In this document: piece after piece, positions 56,701 through 64,000 of the stretch
Position numbering within the stretch: the first letter of the stretch is position 1
Layout of the letters: every line of letters starts with the position of its first letter
DNA from: Notolepis coatsorum
Lineage: Eukaryota > Chordata > Actinopteri > Aulopiformes > Paralepididae
NCBI GenBank assembly: GCA_963971535.1
Contig: OZ020590.1
Location: 155,294,079 to 155,358,078 of the forward strand
Length of the DNA: 64,000 nucleotides
Direction: 5' to 3'
Program-made: the position numbers and the translations under genes
The notes under the pieces: generated by a model
The model's input: the letters and a program-made list of their open reading frames with translations, nothing else
Told to the model about the DNA's origin: nothing
Database searches by the model: none

Positions 56701-56836
56701 GTACGTTCCAATTCCCAATTTTTTTTTTGTGGGAACTACTTTTTCTGGTGGATGGTTTTTTCAATAAATCTTCAATTAATGTGTGTTTATTGTATAGCAA
56801 TAAGGTTGGATGAATGTGCCAGTTGTATAAAAGCAT
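53774..56836 (-). CDS. RTE-type LINE ORF: AP endonuclease - reverse transcriptase, 1020 residues, uninterrupted
   Basis: The first ATG is at 56836; ten more in-frame codons upstream begin at TTG right after a stop. The N-terminal endonuclease shows NWNVRTL, SETHWTGQG, HIYAPTED, TGDMNAKVG, NQIDHVLI and GSDHYLV, so the catalytic residues are present. The reverse transcriptase shows NGKAPGIDNITAELLK, EQAGYRRGRGTTEQ, FVDFEKAFDSVHHESLW (motif A), GVKQGCNMSGFLF (motif B) and DFADDVALLS (motif C, FADD). The C-terminal part contains YGCETWKM and GRPKTTWRRTVEKERKE, ending CATRHEVDR and TAG-free TAA stop. This layout, with no RNase H and no separate ORF1, fits the RTE or RTEX clade. No stop or frameshift over 3 kb means a young, possibly mobile copy. 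Long antisense ORFs in this interval are shadows. Confidence 0.9.
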   Translation of the reverse strand: MLLYNWHIHPTLLLYNKHTLIEDLLKKPSTRKSSSHKKKIGNWNVRTLYRSGNIAIVAREMTTRGIDIIGISETHWTGQGKVELATGESIIYSGRDDDNHRQGVGIVMSKKAARALIDWTPVSERIIQARYHSQHIKLTVVHIYAPTEDAEDQVKNEFYRRLQDVLDSRNIHDMLIITGDMNAKVGDENQGYERVMGKHGIGKRNDNGERLCEMSDMNELVITGTLFPHKNIHKATWVSPDGKTKNQIDHVLINKRFWNSVKDTRVCRSADIGSDHYLVCTTVKLRLKTKQKEKKSTRVKYNTTKLKDEAILKSFTINLRNRFQVLEDEGRGIEDNEEVDRDSQVLEKAYTEIAEAILGRPRKNKKPWISEKSWNLVDQRETINKMILGTHSERIKKQLKAKYTEKDRETKRSIKTDKKKWMENIASEAEEAARKQQMKTLYGLTKALCNERPRQSTAVLDKNGNLISGKDAVQARWTEHFKEVLNREPPENPITDEEECELTNMIEEIPVHEPTLSEVKEVIKGLQNGKAPGIDNITAELLKADIEFSAKKVHQLLEKIWRQEKIPKNWKRGLIIKLAKKGNLKECKNSRGITLLPVVGKILGRIIIDRIRIGIDSRLRKEQAGYRRGRGTTEQVFILRNIIEQVNEWQATLHLNFVDFEKAFDSVHHESLWLIMKKYGIPEKIVQIVKIFYEDFQCAVEDQGEICEWFNINSGVKQGCNMSGFLFLMIMDWIMRRTVGQGENGIRWKLTSKLDDLDFADDVALLSSTKHQIQEKTTRMEREARRVGLKINTGKTKTMRINARNHDKININDEEIEDVDQFTYLGATICKEGGGMKDLKNRLSKARGAFIKLKKIWHSNSISRRTKLRLYKTLVVPVLLYGCETWKMNKGDNKSVDVFHNRCLRRILKIQWQDRISTVELLERADMKPLSKEVKWRKWKMIGHILRQDHNNDCNISMTWAPEGKRRKGRPKTTWRRTVEKERKEAGWSSWPEARTMAADREKWKSSVKALCATRHEVDR

Positions 56837-56952
56837 TACACCACTTGTAGTCGTGGGTTGTGACAATTAGACCATGCCTAGGGGGGTCTAACGACCACCC
56901 CTAGGCATGGTCTAATTGTCACAACCCACTCCTGCGTGTGATGTAATGCTTA
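56831..56952. repeat. 122-bp palindrome at the 5' side of the LINE
   Basis: Inner arms 56853-56884 and 56898-56929 are perfectly complementary over 32 bp (GTGGGTTGTGACAATTAGAC...); the loop GGTCTAACGACC pairs again at its base. Outer arms AAGCATTACACCA and TGATGTAATGCTT match with one mismatch. The LINE start codon lies in the outer arm. Confidence 0.93.
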
Positions 56953-57033
56953 ATTCATTGGGTTTGTCATGTTGACATTAGCTCTGCCCTGATGCTAGTT
57001 TCTAACAGAAATTAAAATAAAAAAAAAACATTC

Positions 57034-57135
57034 TAAAGGTCTTGCTCAAGGACACTTCGACACACTGCCCGGGAGGAACCGGGAACCTTCTCATTACCAG
57101 ACGACCGCTCTACCTCCTGAGCCACTGTCGCACCA
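57034..57135 (-). mobile_element. SINE-A head fragment
   Basis: CTTGCTCAAGGACACTTCGA, GGGAGGAACCGGGAACCTTC and CTCTACCTCCTGAGCCACTG: the head with the A-box complement; the B box is shortened and the tail is lacking. Confidence 0.8.
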
Positions 57136-57649
57136 TATATTATGTTATAGTATGTTATGTTAAAGTATGTTATGTTAATGTCAGGATTCCACAAAAATGC
57201 ATGTTGACATTGCAGTGGCCAAGCAACAAAGTATTTGCAATAGTATATATTTATTTAATAATTATATTCATAATTAGGCAATTTGAGATGGGTAGAAATT
57301 GAATGTTAATTAATTGTACATGAAACGACTTAGTTAGTTAAATTTAGAAGTCTCCTGCCTGTTAATTATGGCTCCCTTACCATGTGAGTCATGCTGTTCT
57401 GTATGTTGTCCAGTAGATGGCAGCAGTTTCCCAATTTTGAGAGAGATATGAAGTGAAGCTGAATAGTGATATCTATGGAAAGGAGGCCTTGTGTTGTAAA
57501 TTGAACATGTGCTCCTGTGTTCATGACGAGCCACTTCCTCGACCTCTTGCTTCCTTTGATTCTCAGAATATGACAAATGGTAACTTGTGTAAATAACTAC
57601 TAGTATCGGCCACACATGGTATTATTTGTATTATTATCAATGTATTTTG
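57136..57649. other. AT-rich unique DNA, no gene seen
   Basis: TATGTTATG-type simple runs at 57136-57180; a minus-strand 93-residue frame (57334-57615) has no recognised domain. Confidence 0.45.
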
Positions 57650-58245
57650 TATTTTGTATTTATTGTTTTAAAATACAGAGACAGTGCATATTAAGGAACA
57701 TTTTACTGTAAATATGCCAGTTTAGCCAGGTTGGCTAATTTTCAACTGTAGTCTCTGGGACAGGTGACATGAGCACTACAATAATTAAGACAGTACAATA
57801 GTTAAAACACAGTAGGAATCAGTATTGGTTACAACTTACAATACACTAAAATACATTCAAATACATTACAATACATCACAACCCCTTAGTTAAAATGGTC
57901 GCACACTTGACCATCTCTCAACCATGATTTTAAGTTAGTTTTAAATGAAATTTAACTTACTTTGATACTCCCTGAGCCGTGTTGGCAGACTGTTCCAGGT
58001 GTGGGCTGCTCTCACGGAAAAGGCTGCCTGACTTTGCAGACCTTCTGTTTGGGACTACACAGTCCCCTCTGACTACAGACCTGGTATATCTGTCAGCAGA
58101 TGCTTTCTGTTTTATGAAAGTACAGAGGGGGGGAGGAGCCAAGCCATGTAGGATTCTATAGGTAAGGCAGGCATCTTTGAATTTGACGAGATTGTCCCAG
58201 CTCAGTAGGTTAGGTTCTGGTTTGTTATGATATGACAATGGTGGT
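57650..58245 (-). pseudogene. CR1/L2-type LINE fragment (ORF2 C-terminus and 3' UTR)
   Basis: On the minus strand, 58238-57957 encodes WDNLVKFKDACLTYRILHGL then APPPLCTFIKQKASADRYTR and RGDCVVPNRRSAKSGSLF, the fish LINE block (NF..FK..H.LAPPPLC.F) ahead of the usual W-N-x-L-P motif. Here the frame ends soon after HLEQSANT, so the last part is damaged. The 3' UTR continues to about 57650. 5'-truncated and inactive. Confidence 0.75.
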
Positions 58246-58384
58246 GGCTGTTTGTTTTCCTGTCTAGAACTTTCACAGCCTGGTGGTAAACTACCTGTAC
58301 ATATCTTACTGTTGTACAGGAGGCTTGTGTCCAGCTAGTCAGACAGTATGTGACATAATAATGTACAGTTTCTTCCCCCTCAAT

Positions 58385-58598
58385 ACTTTCTTTTTGTACT
58401 CATAAACAGTACTGTATATTTGTAGATCTGGTATGTCATACATGTATAGATGTAGCAGCACTGTCTATCTGTATGTCATGTATGTCATGTCTTGATGAAT
58501 TGAAAATGGGGGACCCTGATGTAAACAAGACGAAAGTCTTTCTCTGGTCTGCATCCCCTTAACAATTGTGTGTATTGAGCCGTACTGTATTGTACTCA
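58385..58598 (+). mobile_element. LINE-A 3' end, copy 6
   Basis: Forward copy from the AACAGTACTGTATATTTGTA block to TGAGCCGTACTGTATTGTAC; it stops short of the simple-repeat tail and is fused to the 68-bp minisatellite. Confidence 0.85.
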
Positions 58599-59035
58599 GT
58601 CCCTCCACTCTGCAGTAAACAGTCATCACTGGTATAGAGTGTCTGGTCAGTAGCATGGGTCTCCCAGTCCCTCCACTCTGCAGTAAACAGCCATCACTGA
58701 TATAGAGTGTCTGGTCAGTAACATGGGTCTCTCAGTCCCTCCGCTCTGCAGTAAACAGCCATCACTGATATAGAGTGCCTGGTCAGTAGCATGGGTCTCC
58801 CAGTCCCTCCACTCTGCAGTAAACAGTCATCACTGGTATAGAGTGTCTGGTCAGTAACATGGGTCTCCCAGTCCCTCCACTCTGCAGTAAACAGCCATCA
58901 CTGATATAGAGTGTCAGACCAAAGTGGGAATGGGATACCAGAAAATTTATTTTCTGTTTACTACAGAGCGGGGAGACTGAGAGACCCATGTTACTGTCAG
59001 TGACCAGACACTCTATATCAGTGATGGAGGCTGTC
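58598..59035. repeat. 68-bp minisatellite (about 4.7 copies) plus one inverted unit
   Basis: Direct units AGTCCCTCCACTCTGCAGTA + AACAGTCATCACTGGTATAG at 58598-58915; an inverted, partly degenerate unit (GAGAGACCCATGTTACTGTC) at about 58965-59035 faces them. Confidence 0.88.
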
Positions 59036-59679
59036 GGAATGTAGAGCTATTCTTTTAACATGTAGACCACTTATTTGAACAAGAAAATATAATTCACAGC
59101 ACCTTTAGAATACATAGGAAATAGCATGTACACAGAGCATTTTAGTATCAGAAACATACACACTCTGGTGTGTAACACCACTGTCTGGACACTGAGCTCC
59201 TGTCGTTCTTTTTTTTGTCCAACAGGGGGCAGACTAACTCCATTATATGACAATAAAACAGACTTATTGGGCACTAGGCCTACATAGCAAGTGCTATATC
59301 TATGGCAATTATAAGTCATATATCATAAAGCTGTCATATGTTAGTGAAATCAAACTAATGGTCAGTAGTTGAAAGTAAGTAAGTATTTTTACTCAAGGGC
59401 TTGTACTTCACTTGTTTTAGGGAACTTTGTAATTTGACTCCACTACATTTCACAGGACATATTGCACTTTTTGTCTGAACCCATCAGTTACTAGTTACAG
59501 TATTGTTGCATATAAAACCAGCATAACTGCACCACATATCACTTTAACAGAGCCTGTATTGGTCAATTACGGTTTAAATGCTCCCAACCACTGGAATACA
59601 CAAACATCATATCCCTATGTGTACTTTTCCTTTTTTAATTACATTTTTTTAACTTTTATTTATAGCATTTTGAGCTTTT
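59036..59679. other. AT-rich unique DNA, no gene seen
   Basis: No repeat family or exon recognised. Confidence 0.4.
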
Positions 59680-59835
59680 TCTGGCCATGCAGGACCGATA
59701 GAGGGAGAGAGGGAGAATGGGAGGAGAGGTAGGGAAGACATGCAGCAAATGGTCGCCGGGACTGGGAAACGAACCCGGGGCGACCGCTTCGCGACTCAGC
59801 GCGCTTTGTGGTGTGCTACTGGAGCGCCCCATGTA
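59680..59835 (-). mobile_element. tRNA-derived SINE, third family
   Basis: On the minus strand: head GGGGCGCTCCAGTAGCACAC, B box region CGGGTTCGTTTCCCAG, then TCTCCCTCCCTACCTCTCC-like body. It differs from SINE-A and SINE-B. Confidence 0.65.
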
Positions 59836-60034
59836 CTTTTACTTTTAATACTTAACTACGTTCAATACATAATACCTTTATTTAAGTATAATTTAACTCT
59901 TGCACTGAAGAACCATATAGGTCTGTTTTGAATTTATTTTGGACAGCCCATGTATTAGCAATTTGTCAAATCAACCCGAATCACTTGGAGTGTGAATGTG
60001 ATATATCACCAGAAAGTAATCAGCTGTACTCTAC

Positions 60035-60810
60035 TGTTTTTAACTATGAATGAACACTACACTCTAACTCACCATCTTTAGATAATAAAGTACTCAACCT
60101 CTACTGTCTTTAACTATGAATGAACACAACACTCTAACTCACCATCTTTAGATAATAAAGTACTCAACCTCTACTGTCTTTAACTATGAATGAACACTAC
60201 ACTCTAACTTACCATCTTTAGATAATAAAGTACTCAACCTCTACTGTCTTTAACTATGAATGAACACAACACTCTAACTTACCATCTTTAGATAATAAAG
60301 TACTCAACCTTTACTGTCTTTAACTATGAATGAACACAACACTCTAACTTACCATCTTTAGATAATAAAGTACTCAACCTCTACTGTCTTTAACTATGAA
60401 TGAACACAACACTCTAACTTACCATCTTTAGATAATAAAGTACTCAACCTCTACTGTCTTTAACTATGAATGAACACAACACTCTAACTTACCATCTTTA
60501 GATAATAAAGTACTCAACCTCTACTGTCTTTAACTATGAATGAACACAACACTCTAACTCACCATCTTTAGATAATAAAGTACTCAACCTCTACTGTCTT
60601 TAACTATGAATGAACACAACACTCTAACTTACCATCTTTAGATAATAAAGTACTCAACCTCTACTGTCTTTAACTATGAATGAACACAACACTCTAACTT
60701 ACCATTTTAGATAATAAATTACTCAACCTTTACTGTCTTTAACTATGAATGAACACAACACTCTAACTTTAGTAACTTACCATCTTTAGATAATAAAGTA
60801 CTCAACCTCG
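60035..60810. repeat. 70-bp minisatellite, about 11 copies
   Basis: Unit of 70 bp: CTCTACTGTCTTTAACTATG + AATGAACACAACACTCTAAC + TTACCATCTTTAGATAATAA + AGTACTCAAC. Units are nearly identical; the last ones carry small indels. Confidence 0.95.
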
Positions 60811-61436
60811 ATTCAATTCTGAATGCATGACTTTTACCAGAGTACTATTTTATCTGGGTATTTTTGCTTTTACTAAAGTAAAGGAACTGTGTACTTCTTC
60901 CACCACTGCTAATAGAATAGAAGAGAATAGGATAGAAATACTTTAATTATCCCGACGGAATTTGAGACTACAATGGCGAGCTTTTGTGAAAGTAGCATGG
61001 CTGCTCTGTGGTGACTCAGTATTATGGGATGCCTCGGGGAGACTTCTGACCGTGAAATGTAAGACGTCATTTTATAAGTTACTGTAATAAAACATACATG
61101 CACTTACAAAGATCCCTTTCAGCTGTGAAGATGCAATATTCCATTTAAAATCAATCAACCGATCTTTCCGCACAGCTCTCGAGAAATGTCTTTTAAGCCC
61201 TGGGGATAAGAAGGCATTGAGTTACAGTACATACAAACAAAAACACTGATAGCATTCCAAGCCGGTTGAATGATGAGACTGCTTCTCATTTTACTGTCAA
61301 ACTAAATTCTCCATGACGGATCATTACCATATTAATCGACTATATTTCAACACTACAAGACTCACCCACGCTCTGCGTTGTGTCCTACCAAGCAACTACA
61401 CAACTACACTACTCAGTACACATGCATCAAGAAGTG
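60811..61436. other. Mostly unique DNA; short LINE-like tail at 60910-60960
   Basis: AATACTTTAATTATCCCGAC resembles the reversed 3' end of a fish LINE or SINE. Otherwise nothing recognised. Confidence 0.4.
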
Positions 61437-61805
<369 letters not shown>

Positions 61806-61887
61806 AGGGTATGAGGTGTGAGGCTGACACTAGACAAGACATTTTAACAGGTCTGCCATCATTAAATGCCATTTGTGTCATGAAAAC

Positions 61888-62335
61888 CAAGAGGCAAGTG
61901 GGCAAGGCGCTCGCAACGAATGCCTCCTGTTCGAGCCCCGCTCTCCACATTACTTTCAGTTTAGCTGGTCGTCCACAGTAATACACATTGGCCGTATTAC
62001 GGGGTGGGAAACTGATGGGTGGGGATCAGGCGTTGTGGACAGCGACTCCTACAGGTCGGTTGGTGCGCCTGCGCAGTAGAATCAGGAAGCGATGGGGGCG
62101 GGGCCCCTCCAAAGCCCAGACCCCTGACGCTGAAAGATCGAGCCACGCAGGTGAAAAGATGCGACGGCTGTTACCTCGAGTATCGGAGGGGACTTGTGCT
62201 ATGTATGACTTAGTCCACATTGCAGCCGGCTTGTGGGAGGCAAGAAACAGCGTTCGAGACAGGGGAGGGTTGAATTGGACGATATGCAAATTGGGATGGG
62301 AGAAAAATAGAAAATGAGAGAAAAAGTGGATAAAA
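61888..62335 (+). mobile_element. SINE-B copy 5, forward, near full length
   Basis: Head AAGTGGGCAAGGCGCTCGCA and B box TGTTCGAGCCCC (61927-61938), body GACAGCGACTCCTACAGGTC, 3' region AATTGGGATGGGAGAAAAAT and an A-rich tail ending in AAAAAAAAG. A box is degenerate. Confidence 0.85.
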
Positions 62336-62341
62336 AAAAAG

Positions 62342-62700
<359 letters not shown>

Positions 62701-62729
62701 AAAGAGTAAAACAAATAAAAAATTTAAAA

Positions 62730-62731
62730 AA

Positions 62732-62778
<47 letters not shown>

Positions 62779-62800
62779 ACACACACACAAATTAAACAAA
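62730..62800. repeat. (GA)n and (CA)n microsatellite
   Basis: GA dinucleotides at 62733-62775 followed by a short CA run. Confidence 0.9.
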
Positions 62801-63074
62801 GAGAGGAAGAGAGAGAGAACTCTCATCCACCTACAGTGTTAAGAGTGACAGTATGTGGTTTATGCAAATCTGTCCCAATCAGATGAAACCTGTTTATCCC
62901 TGTATAGAGACAGCGAGACAGTGGAAGACCTCACCTGTATTGTTACCATGACCAGTGTTTATTTTAAACAAGTGACAGTAACTGAAACCATGATTACAGT
63001 AGTTTAAACAGTGTTCTATTACAGCAGTTTAAACATGGTTCTATTACAGCAGTCTAAACAGCTTTTAATGAGCA

Positions 63075-63330
63075 ATGTAGTTTCAAGTTTCAAGTTTCTT
63101 TAATAGTTGTCATACAGAAGTACAGAATACTTTCATACAAAATGCTTCTTACTGTTACGCTCCAGAGACTGTGCTAGACAAGATAGTATCAAATAACATA
63201 GTATAGCATGTAATTTAGAAGTAGAAAATGAGGTCACAGTGTTCAGTATAGACATATGTACAATGTTCGATGCAGAATAGACGTATCCAGGATTATTGTA
63301 TGTATTATATGGCAATTATACATAATATAT
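63075..63330 (-). mobile_element. LINE-B 3' UTR, second copy
   Basis: Reverse complement of the LINE-B 3' end: CAAGTTTCTTTAATAGTTGT, ACAAAATGCTTCTTACTGTT and CATATGTACAATGTTCG match 24590-24770. No ORF part is retained. Confidence 0.85.
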
Positions 63331-63604
63331 TGTAAGCTTGGTTTTTAAATTGTACAACTTGGATCTAAGTTAAATGGGTGTTGTAAGGCATAGAAAACAT
63401 CAAATCTGTAGGAATATATGTAATATAAAACATATATAGGAATATACAGTATGGTATGTAAAATAGCTATATAGGAATATTATGTAATATAAAACATCTA
63501 TAGGAATACATGTCATATTAATGTTTCTGTGTTTCTCTATGTTATTCTATGTTTAGTCTTGCCTATTTTTATATTCTTTCTTTCCTTTATTCTCGCTAGT
63601 TTTT

Positions 63605-63664
63605 AAGTTCTTTTAACTGTAGTGCTTTGAGATTTGCCCCGCAACTGTAAAGCGCATTACAAAT
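63605..63664 (+). mobile_element. L2-type LINE/SINE tail
   Basis: GTGCTTTGAGATTTGCCCCG + CAACTGTAAAGCGCATTACA + AATAGAAT is the 3' end typical of L2-mobilised repeats. It passes without a break into (ATT)n. Confidence 0.65.
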
Positions 63665-63953
<289 letters not shown>

Positions 63954-64000
63954 ACATCTATGGGAATATATATCATAAATAAATGGGAATATGTGTCATA

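Larger units (their letters stand above)
53753..56952 (-). mobile_element. RTE-type LINE with intact ORF
   Basis: Minus-strand element of about 3.2 kb: a palindromic stretch (56831-56952) at the 5' side, one long ORF, and a 3' UTR of only about 10 bases before an A-rich tail (AACAAAAAAAAATAAG on the minus strand, around 53753-53766). A very short 3' UTR and a single endonuclease-RT ORF are typical of RTE-group LINEs. No target duplication could be identified, and whether the palindrome belongs to the element is unsure. Confidence 0.8.

Overview
The window looks like a teleost fish genome, not a microbe: it has tRNA-derived SINEs, CR1/L2-type and RTE-type LINEs, hAT-type MITEs with 8-bp target duplications, very dense microsatellites and minisatellites, a 200-base assembly gap, and one spliced vertebrate exon. 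A Gmr1-type LTR element (a group first described from Atlantic cod) and the extreme density of simple repeats would fit a codfish-like (gadiform) species. That last point is an inference.

Host genes. The only host protein-coding sequence I can name is the terminal coding exon of ncam1 (neural cell adhesion molecule 1), + strand, 35005-35128. It encodes the last 40 residues of the cytoplasmic tail and its acceptor sits directly behind a long CT microsatellite. A 3' UTR of about 6.4 kb plausibly runs to a canonical AATAAA at 41546. No other ncam1 exon was found, so 1-35004 is best read as intron or upstream sequence packed with repeats, and the part after about 41.6 kb as downstream intergenic DNA. 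A second, uncertain candidate is a minus-strand first exon at 47922-48230. A unique stretch at 43.8-44.8 kb looks like a regulatory or conserved non-coding element.

Layout. 1-3610: 3' part of a Gmr1-like LTR element (integrase before reverse transcriptase) with its 3' LTR. 3611-5900: 47-bp minisatellite and a LINE 3' end. 5908-10838: a MITE split by a TIR-bounded DNA element and by a complete LTR-internal-LTR element; an unsplit copy of the MITE lies at 21.9-22.2 kb. 11.3-14.6 kb: LINE end and a 46-copy 59-bp minisatellite with higher-order duplications. 14.6-22.8 kb: hAT MITEs, SINEs, a TIR element and a foldback element. 23.2-26.5 kb: CT-rich array holding a LINE nested in another LINE end, then the assembly gap. 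26.5-34.9 kb: DNA element, SINEs and CT-rich blocks. 35.0-41.6 kb: ncam1 last exon and 3' UTR with internal minisatellites. 41.6-52.7 kb: SINEs, hAT MITEs, a foldback element and a second 59-bp array. 53.0-57.0 kb: foldback element and a LINE with an uninterrupted 1020-residue ORF. 57-64 kb: LINE and SINE pieces, 68- and 70-bp minisatellites and very long CTGT, GA and TTA arrays.

Most long ORFs in this window are translations of simple repeats and are not genes. I found no RNA gene, CRISPR array or multi-gene system. The interest lies in nested insertions, foldback structures, an intact LINE, and repeat sequence incorporated into the end of ncam1.
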